Assembly (NCBI GenBank): GCA_963735045.1
Contig: CAVTIZ010000003.1
Coordinates: 1,674,001-1,738,000, forward strand
Direction of reading: 5' to 3'
DNA from: Salsipaludibacter sp963735045
GTDB lineage: Bacteria; Actinomycetota; Nitriliruptoria; Nitriliruptorales; Nitriliruptoraceae
DNA length: 64,000 nt
Part shown: piece by piece, positions 42,955 through 52,216 of the stretch
Numbering within the stretch: position 1 is the stretch's first letter
Layout of the letters: each line of letters starts with the position of its first letter
Notes under the pieces: model-generated
Seen by the model: the letters and a program-made list of their open reading frames with translations, nothing else
What the model was told of the DNA's origin: nothing
The model's database searches: none
Position numbers and translations under genes: made by a program

Positions 42955-44657
42955 GACGAGATCGTGTCGGCCAGCATCTGGCGGGCGATCACCTTCAGGG
43001 CCAGGACCTCGTCGGCGCCCTCGAAGATCGACAGGACCCGGGCGTCGACGAACAGCCGGGACACCGTGTACTCCTCGGCGTAGCCGTAGCCACCATGCAC
43101 CTGCTGGGCCTCGCGGGTCACCCATTCGGCACTGCGACAGGCCAACTGCTTGACCTGCGAGGCCTCCAGCTGGCCGTCGCCCGACGCCAGCCGTCGAGCC
43201 ACCTCGATGGCGAAGGCCCGGTTGGCCGCGATCAGTGCGGCCATGCGTGCCACCTTGACCCGGGTGAGTTCGTAGTCGCCCAGGGCGCGATCGAAGACCC
43301 GTCGCTGGGCGGCGTAGCGGACCGTCTCGTCGAGGGCGGCCTGCATGACCCCGAGGGCACGCGCGGCGGTCTGCAACCTCGCGTTGGCGAACGCCTGCAT
43401 CTGGAGGTAGAACCCGCGGCCCACCCCGTCGTCGCCACCCACCAGGTTCGCATGGGGCACCCGCCAGCCGTCGATGGACACCTCGAAGGAATGCATGCCG
43501 CGGTAGCCCAGCGTCGGGATGGCGCGGGCCTCCATGCGACCGCCGCCCTCCTGGTCGACCTCCCAGGCATGGCCCGCGAACCGTGGCTTGTCGACCACGA
43601 ACAGGCTCAGGCCCCGGTGTCCACGCTCCCGGTCCGGGTCGGTCCGGGCCAGCACCAGCAGGTACTCGGCGCGCCCGGCGAAGGTGCACCAGGTCTTGAC
43701 GCCGTCCAGCACCCAGTCGTCGCCGTCGCGCACGGCCGTGGTCCGCAGTCCGGCGACGTCGGAGCCGTGGTCGGGCTCGGTGACCGCGACCGCACACATC
43801 TTGTCGCCCGCGGCGATGGTCGGCAGCCAGCGTTGCTTCTGGTCCTCGGTGCCGCCCTGTCGGATCGCGGTGCCGATGATCTCCGGTCGGGTGATCAGCG
43901 ACCCGGCCACGCCCAGGGATCCGCGCGACAGTTCCTCGGTGACCAGCACCATGTTCACGAGTTCGTCGGGACCACCGTCGGCCATGCCCCCGTACTCGGT
44001 GGGGATGGACAGGGCGAAGCACCCCATCTCGGCCAGCCCGGTGATGATGTCGTCGGGGATGTCGGCGTCGTCGCGGTGGACCTGCTCGGCCACCGGGGCG
44101 ACGCGGTCGCGGGCGAAGCGCCGGAAGGCGTCACGGACCATCTCGAGTTCGGGACCGAGGTGGCGGGGTGCGGCCTCGCCCGAGGACAGGACCTCGGCCC
44201 CGACGGCGGCCATCGTCGCGGGGTCACGCCCGGCGGCGACCGCTGTCGCCACGGCATCGAGGGCGTCGTCGCCCAGCCCCCAGCGGGCCCACCGACCCGT
44301 GGCTCGCGCCGCCAGGTCCGCGGCGACGTCGGCGGCGAAGACCAATGCGAGGGTCGACTCGCCGGGGTCGGCGTCCGGGGCGGTGACGACGTCCAACAGT
44401 GCTCGCGCCGCCCGGACCCCCGAGGCCACGGTCGCCAGGTCGTAGGCCAGCGTCCCGACGTCGTCCACGTCTGCGGTGACCACCCGCCCGTCGACCACCA
44501 CGTCGGTGGCGATGGTGGCCACGGCCGTGGCGACCACCCACTCGAGGTGGACGACCAGCTCCCTGGCCGCCGACTCGTGTTCGACGGCCGTGGAGTCCAC
44601 GGTCGTGGGGTCGCGAGTGACGTGCTGTGCCACGACGGGCTCCCGGGTCGCACGCAC
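42951..44657 (-). CDS. Acyl-CoA dehydrogenase with extra N-terminal domain
   Basis: The protein has 568 residues. Residues 1 to about 160 are an extra helical domain, and the canonical acyl-CoA dehydrogenase core follows (AVTEPDHGSDVAGLRTTA flavin segment, YGGMADGGPDE, catalytic-base region LSIFEGADEV). Length and layout fit (2S)-methylsuccinyl-CoA dehydrogenase of the ethylmalonyl-CoA pathway, but no pathway partner such as crotonyl-CoA carboxylase/reductase is present, so the substrate is uncertain. The GTG start at 44657 lacks a strong ribosome-binding site; a GTG seven codons later is possible. Confidence 0.82.
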   Translation of the reverse strand: MRATREPVVAQHVTRDPTTVDSTAVEHESAARELVVHLEWVVATAVATIATDVVVDGRVVTADVDDVGTLAYDLATVASGVRAARALLDVVTAPDADPGESTLALVFAADVAADLAARATGRWARWGLGDDALDAVATAVAAGRDPATMAAVGAEVLSSGEAAPRHLGPELEMVRDAFRRFARDRVAPVAEQVHRDDADIPDDIITGLAEMGCFALSIPTEYGGMADGGPDELVNMVLVTEELSRGSLGVAGSLITRPEIIGTAIRQGGTEDQKQRWLPTIAAGDKMCAVAVTEPDHGSDVAGLRTTAVRDGDDWVLDGVKTWCTFAGRAEYLLVLARTDPDRERGHRGLSLFVVDKPRFAGHAWEVDQEGGGRMEARAIPTLGYRGMHSFEVSIDGWRVPHANLVGGDDGVGRGFYLQMQAFANARLQTAARALGVMQAALDETVRYAAQRRVFDRALGDYELTRVKVARMAALIAANRAFAIEVARRLASGDGQLEASQVKQLACRSAEWVTREAQQVHGGYGYAEEYTVSRLFVDARVLSIFEGADEVLALKVIARQMLADTISS

Positions 44658-44857
44658 CGGCCGGTTGCCGGGTCGTCGGACCTCCAGTGTGGCCGATGCA
44701 CCGGCCGGGGACCACTCGGCGCCGAGGGAGGCGGCGGGCAGGACCGGTGGGCCCGTCGGCGGGGCCGACCGCGCAGGGGGACGGGAGTTCGTGGGGACGG
44801 GGGTTCGTGGGGACGGGGGTCACCGGCCCGCTCCCCCGCCGGTCGTCCCCGTCTCGG

Positions 44858-45832
44858 TCAGTCGGTGGCGGAACCGGCGACGTGGTCGTGGGCCACGGTG
44901 GCCGCCCCGACGGCACCGGCCCGCGCGCCGAGTTCGGCCGCCGCGACCTTGACCGTCGGGGGCTGCAGGAACAGGTGCGGACGCATCGCGGCCTCGATCC
45001 GGTGGCGGTACCAGTGGCCGAGCGCGTCCACCAGGGCCCCGCCCAGCACGACCAGGTCGAGGTCGAGCAGGTTGACGGCCGAGGCGATGCCGGCCCCCAT
45101 GGCCGCCACGGCCCCCCGAAGGGTCTCCACGACCAGGTCGTCGTCGTCGTCCAGCGCGCGACGCCAGTCCTGTGCGGACGGGTCCGGGTGCCGATGGTCG
45201 GCCGCGATGTCGAACAGCGTGGTCGACTGGCCACCCCCGACGGCCACCGTCATCGCGTCGTTCATCGCGCGTCGCCCGGCGTAGGCCTCGACGCAGCCAC
45301 GCCGCCCGCAGGGGCAGGTCGCCCCCTGGTGGACGACCACGGTGTGGCCGAACTCGCCGGCCCCGCCGTGCCCGCCCTCGTAGGCCCGGTCACCCAGGAT
45401 CAGCCCGGCACCGACCCCGGTGCCGCCGAACACGACCAGCGCGTCACTGGCGCCGCGTGCCGCACCGAAGCGGTGCTCGGCGACGGCGGCCGCGGTCACG
45501 TCGTTGACGAGCCGGATCGGACGTCCGAGCCGGCCCTCGAGCATCTCGGCCAGCGAGAACCGCTCGGACCATCCCGGCACGTTGGAGGCACCACCGATCG
45601 TGCCACCCACGACCATCCCGGGGGTGGCCACGCCGATCGCGCCGACGTCGGACAACGTCACGCCCGCCTCGTCGACCACCGACCGCACGCCCGTCTCCAG
45701 CACGTCCAGGACCTCGAGGCGGTCCCCCGTACGCGGCGTTCGCAGTTCGATCCCGCCCGCCTGCGTGCCGTCCTCGTCCAGCGACACGGTCACCACGCTC
45801 ACGCCACCGAGTTCCACACCGATCCAGGTCAT
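44858..45832 (-). CDS. ROK-family sugar kinase (glucokinase-like)
   Basis: The 324-residue protein has the N-terminal phosphate loop GVELGGVSVV, VNDVTAAAVAEHRFGAARG, GTGVGAGLILG with the catalytic Asp region, the ROK signature GEFGHTVV, and the zinc motif CPCGRRGCVE. It has no DNA-binding domain, so it is a kinase rather than a ROK repressor. Glucose or another hexose is the likely substrate. ATG 45832 follows a GGGAGG ribosome-binding site. Confidence 0.88.
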   Translation of the reverse strand: MTWIGVELGGVSVVTVSLDEDGTQAGGIELRTPRTGDRLEVLDVLETGVRSVVDEAGVTLSDVGAIGVATPGMVVGGTIGGASNVPGWSERFSLAEMLEGRLGRPIRLVNDVTAAAVAEHRFGAARGASDALVVFGGTGVGAGLILGDRAYEGGHGGAGEFGHTVVVHQGATCPCGRRGCVEAYAGRRAMNDAMTVAVGGGQSTTLFDIAADHRHPDPSAQDWRRALDDDDDLVVETLRGAVAAMGAGIASAVNLLDLDLVVLGGALVDALGHWYRHRIEAAMRPHLFLQPPTVKVAAAELGARAGAVGAATVAHDHVAGSATD

Positions 45833-46448
45833 GCAGGCCTCCCTCGTCTCGATTCAGGCGGGCGGCGGTCGTCGGAGCGTCGCAACGTCGAACGGCCCGG
45901 GCTCGCCGCCGGGCGGTGGATCACCACCGGCCGTCGCCACGCCCACCCTAGTGCTGTGGCCCCGCCCGACCACCAGCCATCCGCCACCCCCCACCCCGTC
46001 GGCCCACCGGGCGGGTTTCGGCCGGTGTCCCGGCCCGTTCCCACCCACTCGCCCCGCCCTCCCCCGCCCCCGTCCCGCCCCCAGACCCCGCCATCGGGTG
46101 GATATCGGCCGGGATTCCGGCCCGTTCGCACACGCTGGCACCAGTCCGACCCCGAACCCGGCCCATCGGGTGGGTCCTGGCCGGGATGCCGGCCCGTTGG
46201 CACACGCTGGCACCAGTCCGACCCCGAACCCGGCCCATCGGGTGGGTCCTGGCCGGGATTCCGGCCCGTTGGCACACGCTGGCACCAGTCCGACCCCAAC
46301 CCCGCCATCGGGTGGATATCGGCCGGGATTCCGGCCCGTTCGCACACGCTGGCACCAGTCCGACCCCGAACCCGGCCCATCGGGTGGGTCCTGGCCGGGA
46401 TTCCGGCCCGTTCGCACACGCTGGGGTCAGGTGGGGAGGCGGGTGGGG
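45833..46448. other. Repeat-bearing intergenic region
   Basis: The 616-bp stretch lies between two minus-strand genes. The open frames here (up to 187 codons) exist because the 72-bp repeat is a multiple of three and free of stops. They encode repeated, Pro/Gly-rich sequence in several frames at once and are not credible genes. The useful content is the repeat array at 46091-46424, with a degenerate further copy from about 46001. Confidence 0.7.
46091..46424. repeat. 72-bp tandem repeat array, five units, with internal hairpin
   Basis: Units begin at 46091, 46163, 46235, 46305 and 46377 (72, 72, 70, 72 bp and a partial of 48). Two types alternate in the order A-B-B-A-B, differing at GTGGATATCGG against GTGGGTCCTGG. 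Each unit contains a short inverted repeat GGCCGG-n4-CCGGCC. Single-base changes (GGATGCC, CGTTCGC or CGTTGGC) show sequence decay. It lies just upstream of the ROK kinase gene. Confidence 0.92.
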
Positions 46449-46901
46449 TCAGGTGGGGAGGCGGGTGGGGTCGACGACGTGCAGGCGGACCTGGCCGGTG
46501 GCCACGAGCTTGCCGTCGGCACGGGTCAGGGAGGCCCGCCACAGGTGCTGGGTCCGGCCGGCGTGCACGGGCGTGGCGACCACCTCGACACGGCCCGCTC
46601 GGATGGCCCGCACGAAGTCGGTCGTGTTGGAGACCCCGACGACGCCCATGCCCTCGGCAGCGACGGCGGCCGCCCCGCCGATCGAGCAGACGGTCTCGAC
46701 GACCGCGGCGTGGACGCCCCCGTGGACGATCCCGTAGGTCTGCTGGTGGCGGTCGTCGAGCTCGACGAACCCCTCCACGCGGTCGGTGGCGATCGAGGTG
46801 GGCTGGAAGCCGACCAGGTCGAGGAAGGGCGTGGTGGGACGCGGCGCCGAGTCGAACAGGGCGGGGTCGACGTCGACCCACGTGATGGCGTCGGTGTCCA
46901 T
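46449..46901 (-). CDS. Hotdog-fold acyl-CoA thioesterase (PaaI-like)
   Basis: The 150-residue protein has PaaI/4HBT motifs: YGIVHGGVHAAVVETVCSIG, with the catalytic His-Gly-Gly and the downstream acidic residue, plus a C-terminal strand HLWRASLTRADGKLVATGQV. It hydrolyses an acyl-CoA thioester. ATG 46901 has AGGAGC upstream, and a TAGCGT -10 (46931-46936) lies close by. The last residues and stop fall in a GTGGGGTCAGGTGGGGAGG-type direct repeat that merges with the array. Confidence 0.85.
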   Translation of the reverse strand: MDTDAITWVDVDPALFDSAPRPTTPFLDLVGFQPTSIATDRVEGFVELDDRHQQTYGIVHGGVHAAVVETVCSIGGAAAVAAEGMGVVGVSNTTDFVRAIRAGRVEVVATPVHAGRTQHLWRASLTRADGKLVATGQVRLHVVDPTRLPT

Positions 46902-46930
46902 GGGGCGCTCCTGGGGTCGGCGATCCCGGC

Positions 46931-46985
46931 ACGCTACCTCCGGGCCACGTGGCGGCCACCCCCGACGGCGGCCGGCCCGTACCGT
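46931..46985. promoter_or_regulatory. Divergent -10 elements between thioesterase and hypothetical gene
   Basis: TAGCGT on the minus strand (46931-46936) and TACCGT on the plus strand (46980-46985) have the actinobacterial -10 form. They lead to the thioesterase and to the gene at 47051. No clear -35 elements were seen. Confidence 0.35.
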
Positions 46986-47050
46986 GGCCGGTCGCACGAA
47001 TCCCGTCCAACCGATGACGATGCCCGTCCCCCGACCACGGAGGCCCCCAC

Positions 47051-47557
47051 GTGCAGTTCGACGACCTTCGACGTCTGTGCAAGGCCGCCGCCATCGACCT
47101 GGTCGACCGTGGCGAGCGACCGGTCCCCCCGACCGTGGTGGTCCCGGGTGGCGAGCGCACCCAGTTGCTGGCGCTGACCGGGTTCCCCGACGACGACGAG
47201 GCGCGCCACGACTACCTCGCGGCCTTCGCCGAGGACCAACTGGCCGCCAACCGGGTCCCGGCCTGGGGGCTGGTGGTGGAGGCCGAGGTCGACGGGGTCG
47301 ACGCGGTCGTGGTCGTCTACGGGGCCCGGCGCGCACCACCCGAACTGACCGCGGCCCCACTGGGCGCGGACGGGCTGGGCGACTTCGTGGAGGCCGAGGA
47401 ACTCGACCCCACCGCGATGCCGTTCCTGCACCCGCTGCAGCACGCCGTGGACAGCCTCCCGGCCGAGCCCGCCGACCGTCCCGACGGACCCGGTCCGCTC
47501 GACGGCCCGCTGGGCGGTGGCGGCGACGCCGGCCTGCCCCTGTTCGGGGACGGCTGA
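47051..47557 (+). CDS. Hypothetical acidic protein
   Basis: The 168-residue protein is not recognised. The N-terminal 110 residues read as a folded alpha/beta unit (MQFDDLRRLCKAAAIDLVDRG, helix DYLAAFAEDQLAAN, strands WGLVVEAEVDGVDAVVVVYG). The C-terminus is a Pro/Gly/Asp tail. The GTG start at 47051 has GGAGG 7 nt upstream. It is a single gene between divergent and convergent neighbours. Confidence 0.72.
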   Translation: MQFDDLRRLCKAAAIDLVDRGERPVPPTVVVPGGERTQLLALTGFPDDDEARHDYLAAFAEDQLAANRVPAWGLVVEAEVDGVDAVVVVYGARRAPPELTAAPLGADGLGDFVEAEELDPTAMPFLHPLQHAVDSLPAEPADRPDGPGPLDGPLGGGGDAGLPLFGDG

Positions 47558-47710
47558 CCGCCGACACCACCTCGATGGTCGTGCGCGCCGGCCACGTCGC
47601 CGGGCCGGGATCGCCCGACGCCCGCCGGGTGCGACGCCGGTCGGACGCAGGACTACCGTGCGGGGCGCCGCGCCCCTCCGCCCGGACCACCATCGTCACG
47701 AGGACCTGTC

Positions 47711-49393
47711 ATGGCCGACCCCCGTCACCGCAGTCGTGCCGTCACCGAGGGCTACGAACGGGCCCCGGCCCGGGCCATGCTCCGGGCCGTCGGCATGGAC
47801 GACGACGACCTCGTCAAGCCCCAGGTCGGCGTGGTCTCGTCGTGGAACGAGGTCACCCCGTGCAACCTGTCGTTGGCCCGGCTGGCGACGCGGGCCAAGG
47901 AGGGGGTCGCTGCGGCCGGCGCCTTCCCCCTGGAGTTCACCACGGTGTCGGTGTCGGACGGCATCTCGATGGGCCACGAGGGCATGCGCGCCTCGCTGGT
48001 GTCGCGCGAGGTCATCGCCGACTCGGTCGAGACCGTCATGCATGCCGAGCGCTTCGACGGGATGGTGACCCTGGCCGGATGTGACAAGTCGCTGCCGGGC
48101 ATGGTGATGGCCGCGGTCCGCCTGGACGTCGCCAGCGTGTTCCTGTACGGCGGGTCGATCCTGCCCGGCCACCACGACGGCCACGACATCACGCTCCAGA
48201 ACGTGTTCGAGGCGGTCGGTGCACGCGGTCGCGGCTCGATCGACGATGACGAACTGCTCGAGATCGAACGTGCCGCCTGCCCCGGCGAGGGCGCGTGTGG
48301 TGGCATGTTCACGGCCAACACGATGTCGTCGGCGATCGAGGCCATGGGCCTGTCCTTGCCCGGCTCGGCCTCCCCCGCCGCGGTGGACGCGCGCCGTGAG
48401 GACTTCGCCGTCGCGTCGGGCGAGGCGGCCGTGGCACTGCTGCACGCCGGCACCTCCGCCCGCGACATCGTCACCCGCGAGGCCATCGAGAACGCCGTGG
48501 CCGTGACCATGGCGCTGGGCGGGTCGACCAACGCGGTGCTGCACCTGCTGGCCATCGCGCGCGAGGCCGACGTCGACTTCACCATCGACGACTTCAACCC
48601 CATCGCCGAGCGCGTGCCCCACATCGCGGACATGACGCCCGGTGGCGCCTACGTGATGAACGACCTCGACGAGCACGGCGGGGTCCCCGTCGTCATGCAG
48701 GCGTTGCTGGAGGCCGGGCTGCTGCACGGCGACGCCCTGACCGTGACCGGCCGCACCGTGGCCGACAACCTCGCCGACCTCGACGTCGGGGCGCCCGACG
48801 GCGACGTCGTCCACGCCCTGTCCGACCCCATCCACGCCCAGGGCGGGCTGGTGATCCTCAAGGGGTCGCTGGCGCCCGGTGGGTCCGTGGTCAAGGTCGC
48901 CGGCATCCCGGCCGACAAGCACGAGTTCACCGGGACCGCGCGGGTCTACGACGGCGAGCAGGATGCCCTGGAGGCCGTGCTGACCGGGGAGGTCCGGGCG
49001 GGCGACGTCGTGGTGATCCGCTGGGAGGGCCCGATCGGTGGACCGGGCATGCGCGAGATGCTGGCGACCACCGCCGCGATCAAGGGTGCCGGGCTGGGCG
49101 ACACGGTCGCGCTGCTGACCGATGGCCGCTTCAGTGGTGCCACCCACGGGTTCTCGATCGGCCATGTCGCCCCGGAGGCCGCCGACGGCGGGCCCATCGG
49201 GCTGGTGCGTGACGGCGACGAGATCCGCATCTCGGTGCCGGACCGCGTGCTGGACCTCCACGTGGACGCCGAGGAACTGGACCGCCGGCGCGGCGAGTTC
49301 ACCCCGCTCACCCCGCGCTACACCCGGGGGGTGCTGGCCAAGTACGCGCGCACCGTGTCCTCGGCCTCGGTCGGTGCAACCACCAGCGTGTGA
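47711..49393 (+). CDS. ilvD: Dihydroxy-acid dehydratase
   Basis: The 560-residue protein has the cluster-binding Cys residues in TPCNLSL, LAGCDKSLPGM and the CPGEGACGGMFTANTM motif, and the C-terminal DGRFSGATHGFSIGH. It dehydrates 2,3-dihydroxy-acids in valine, leucine and isoleucine synthesis. The length is typical. ATG 47711 is preceded by GAGG. A TACCGT -10 lies at 47654-47659. It stands alone, separate from other ilv genes. Confidence 0.95.
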   Translation: MADPRHRSRAVTEGYERAPARAMLRAVGMDDDDLVKPQVGVVSSWNEVTPCNLSLARLATRAKEGVAAAGAFPLEFTTVSVSDGISMGHEGMRASLVSREVIADSVETVMHAERFDGMVTLAGCDKSLPGMVMAAVRLDVASVFLYGGSILPGHHDGHDITLQNVFEAVGARGRGSIDDDELLEIERAACPGEGACGGMFTANTMSSAIEAMGLSLPGSASPAAVDARREDFAVASGEAAVALLHAGTSARDIVTREAIENAVAVTMALGGSTNAVLHLLAIAREADVDFTIDDFNPIAERVPHIADMTPGGAYVMNDLDEHGGVPVVMQALLEAGLLHGDALTVTGRTVADNLADLDVGAPDGDVVHALSDPIHAQGGLVILKGSLAPGGSVVKVAGIPADKHEFTGTARVYDGEQDALEAVLTGEVRAGDVVVIRWEGPIGGPGMREMLATTAAIKGAGLGDTVALLTDGRFSGATHGFSIGHVAPEAADGGPIGLVRDGDEIRISVPDRVLDLHVDAEELDRRRGEFTPLTPRYTRGVLAKYARTVSSASVGATTSV

Positions 49394-49406
49394 TCGCCGG
49401 CCGCGC

Positions 49407-51221
49407 TCACGCCGGTGGCTGGGCGTCCATGACATCCTGCAGCGCGGCCATGTCGGCCTCGCTCCAGTCGTCCGGACGGCTGATCGAGGCCCACGCCCGG
49501 GCGTTGTCGGCACCCGAGTAGAGGTGGCCGTAGCCCTCGGGCACGCCCCCGGCCTCCGGCAGGTCGACCAGCGCCTGCCACATCGTCACCAGCGGCACCC
49601 ACACGAAGTCGTCGGCGATCTCGGGTCCGCGCTCGCCCTCCCCGTCGCCGAGCCAGTCGGGTTCGCGCCAGGCCAGGTCGGTGGAGAAGTTGACCACCGG
49701 GTCCGACGCGTGCTGCAGGTACAGCAGGCGGGTCGGTCCCCACTCGGCGCCCCCGCCAGCGGGTGCGGCAGGATCGGTGGCGTGGGCCATGAAGCGCACC
49801 GTGCGGCCGTCGTCGACGATCGGCAGCCACGCCGGGCTGCCCTCGTCGCGCGACGCCTCGAGCTGCGCGTGCAGGTCGTTGACGAACGGCGGCCCGACCA
49901 TCAGGGCCCCGTCGATCGGCTCGTTGACCAGGTTGACCGAGGCCAGCACGGACTCCACCCCGAACGACCCCAGGGACAGCCCGTACAGGTACAGCTCCGG
50001 GCGATCGTCCTCGGGCAGCGACCGCCAGTACTCGTTGACCGTCTCGAAGACCGTGCGGGACGTGTTCTGGACCTCTGCCTGGTCGGCCAGCAGCGAGATC
50101 CACGACGGCAGGTAGGAGTACTGCGCACCCGCGATCGCGGTGTCGCCGTTGTGCAGCCATTCCAGCGGGTCCACGCCCTGCGGGTCGAGGAACCCGGTCC
50201 CGGTGGTGGTGGCCACGACCAGCACCTCGCGTTCGAACGCACCGGTCCGCCGCAACTCCTGGAGGACCAGGTCGGCCCGTGCCTCGAGCGTGGGGGCCGA
50301 CTTGAGCCCGACGTACACGCGGATCGGCTCGAGGGCGCCGCCACCGTGGAAGTCGTCGAGCTCCTCCACCGTGGGCCCGGTCCCGACGAAGTTGCGACCC
50401 TGGCGACCGAGGCTGGAGAACGACACCAGGGAGTCGGGGCCGCCCGAGCGCAGCGACGACGTCGGCGCGGTGACGCCGTCGTTGGTCGCGGTGTCGCGCG
50501 GCGCGAAGATCTGGTTCGCCGCAGTGAAGAACCCGTTGACGATGACCCCCGTCCACAGGCCCCAGGCGACCAGCCCGAGGATCGCGACCCCGGCCAGCCG
50601 GGCCTGGCGACGCGACAGCCAGCGGCCGAGCCGGCGCACCAGGGCCAGGAACAACAGCCTCACGGAGCGCCCGACGATGACCAGGAGCACCGCCAGGACC
50701 AGGGCGACCGCCAGCAGGGTCGGCCACAACGTGGGCGCGGTCGGGGGCATGCCCATCAGCCCGCGGACCTCGTTCTGCCACCCGACGTGCTGCCAGGTCG
50801 CCGAGGCGATGACGAAGCCCACCAGTGCCCACATGATCCCGGTGACCACCCGCCGGGTCCGTCCGGTGGTGCGCGGCAGCCCCACGTAGTCCCAGGTCCA
50901 GTGCACGAGCGCACCCAGCCCGTACCCGATGGCCAGCGTGACCCCCGAGATGATCCCCTGCGTGATCGACGTCCGAGGCAACAACGACGGGAACAACGAC
51001 AGCGCGAAGAAGATCCCGGCGGACAGCAGCCCGGCGAGGGAGAGGTCACGACTGGTCGCGCGGCGCGCCGTGGAGTGGTCCCGGCCCACGGCGCCACGGC
51101 CGTCGCGCCTCGTTGCGCGCCCGTCGGCCCGCGGCGCGCCCACGGCCCGCTGGGTCGGCTCCGACTCGCCCGGCGGCTCGCCCGTGCCCGAGCGGACCAC
51201 GGTCGTGTCCGCCTCGTCCAT
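49407..51221 (-). CDS. Membrane-anchored alpha/beta hydrolase (Abhydrolase_9 type)
   Basis: The protein has 604 residues. A charged, Arg/Asp-rich N-terminus (1-57) is followed by an N-terminal membrane domain of four helices (about 60-230), then a serine hydrolase domain whose nucleophile elbow is YGLSLGSFG, with an acidic residue and a late His (EGYGHLYSG). This family is common in actinobacteria and its substrate is unknown; lipid or ester hydrolysis at the membrane is plausible. It is divergent from the corrinoid operon and convergent with ilvD, leaving a 13-bp gap. Confidence 0.82.
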   Translation of the reverse strand: MDEADTTVVRSGTGEPPGESEPTQRAVGAPRADGRATRRDGRGAVGRDHSTARRATSRDLSLAGLLSAGIFFALSLFPSLLPRTSITQGIISGVTLAIGYGLGALVHWTWDYVGLPRTTGRTRRVVTGIMWALVGFVIASATWQHVGWQNEVRGLMGMPPTAPTLWPTLLAVALVLAVLLVIVGRSVRLLFLALVRRLGRWLSRRQARLAGVAILGLVAWGLWTGVIVNGFFTAANQIFAPRDTATNDGVTAPTSSLRSGGPDSLVSFSSLGRQGRNFVGTGPTVEELDDFHGGGALEPIRVYVGLKSAPTLEARADLVLQELRRTGAFEREVLVVATTTGTGFLDPQGVDPLEWLHNGDTAIAGAQYSYLPSWISLLADQAEVQNTSRTVFETVNEYWRSLPEDDRPELYLYGLSLGSFGVESVLASVNLVNEPIDGALMVGPPFVNDLHAQLEASRDEGSPAWLPIVDDGRTVRFMAHATDPAAPAGGGAEWGPTRLLYLQHASDPVVNFSTDLAWREPDWLGDGEGERGPEIADDFVWVPLVTMWQALVDLPEAGGVPEGYGHLYSGADNARAWASISRPDDWSEADMAALQDVMDAQPPA

Positions 51222-51427
51222 GTCCGGTCTCCTCCGGTCCCGCCAGTCGTGAACCTACAGAACGCACCTCGACCGACGACGCGATTGCCACCGCGGCGTG
51301 CCCCACGGCACCCATCGATGCCGGTCCCACCCCTCGACACGGCAGGCTGGCTGTGGCAGACTTCCACCATGCGGGACGGTGCCACATCGTGGAACACTCT
51401 CACCGCCGGTACGACCCGGAGGCCCTG

Positions 51428-52183
51428 GTGACCGACGACCTGACCGCTGACCTCGACGACGACAGCCCCCCGGACGATGCACGCGAGGACGCGCAGGACG
51501 ACGACGAACTCGACCTGTCCGCACTCGACGACGACGACCTCGTCGAACAGATGCACGACGACCTCTACGACGGCATGGCCGACGAGATCGCCGAGGGCAC
51601 GAACCTGCTCCTGGCACGCGGATGGGACCCCCAGGACGTCCTGGCCAAGGCCCTGGTCGAGGGCATGCGCATCGTCGGCATCGACTTCCGCGACGGCATC
51701 CTGTTCGTTCCCGAGGTCCTGCTGGCCGCCAACTCGATGAAGTCCGGCATGGCCATCCTGCGCCCGCTGTTGGCCGAGACCGGCGCCCAGCGCATCGGGA
51801 AGGTGGTCCTGGGCACGGTCAAGGGCGACATCCACGACATCGGCAAGAACCTGGTCGGGATGATGCTGGAGGGCGCCGGCTTCGAGGTGGTGGACATCGG
51901 CATCAACAACGACGCCGAGGCCTACCTCGCGGCCCTGGACCAGCACAAGCCCGACATCCTGGGCATGTCGGCGTTGCTCACCACCACGATGCCCTACATG
52001 AAGGTGGTCATCGAGGAGTTGGACAGGCGAGGGCTGCGCGAGGACCTGATCGTGCTGGTGGGCGGCGCGCCGCTCAACGAGGAGTTCGGCAGGGCCGTGG
52101 GCGCCGATGCCTACTGCCGCGACGCGGCCGTGGCCACCGAGACGGCGGAGGCCCTGGTGCTGGCACGCCGGTCCGCGGCCTGA
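51428..52183 (+). CDS. Corrinoid (B12-binding) protein of a methyltransferase system
   Basis: The protein has 251 residues. A very acidic N-terminus (about 1-45) is followed by the helical cap (LDVL-like AKALVEGMRIVGIDFRDG, FVPEVLLAANSMKSGMAIL) and the B12 Rossmann domain with the His-on motif KGDIHDIGKN (Asp134, His136, Gly139) and VVDIGINN. It is the shuttle between an MttB-type methyltransferase and a pterin enzyme. GTG 51428 has GGAGG 5 nt upstream. It is the first gene of an operon running to 58026. Confidence 0.92.
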   Translation: MTDDLTADLDDDSPPDDAREDAQDDDELDLSALDDDDLVEQMHDDLYDGMADEIAEGTNLLLARGWDPQDVLAKALVEGMRIVGIDFRDGILFVPEVLLAANSMKSGMAILRPLLAETGAQRIGKVVLGTVKGDIHDIGKNLVGMMLEGAGFEVVDIGINNDAEAYLAALDQHKPDILGMSALLTTTMPYMKVVIEELDRRGLREDLIVLVGGAPLNEEFGRAVGADAYCRDAAVATETAEALVLARRSAA

Positions 52184-52216
52184 CCACTCCCCGACCCGGC
52201 AGGAAGGAGTCGCCCC

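Noticed and set aside
45854..46417. A 187-codon minus-strand ORF in the repeat array
   Set aside because: It is open only because the 72-bp repeat contains no stop and is a multiple of three; other frames are open as well.
46091..46424. Possible CRISPR array
   Set aside because: The units are nearly identical throughout, with no unique spacers, and no cas genes are present; it is a plain tandem repeat.
51222..51427. Cobalamin riboswitch before the corrinoid operon
   Set aside because: No B12-box-like conserved core could be recognised; the same is true upstream of cobS.
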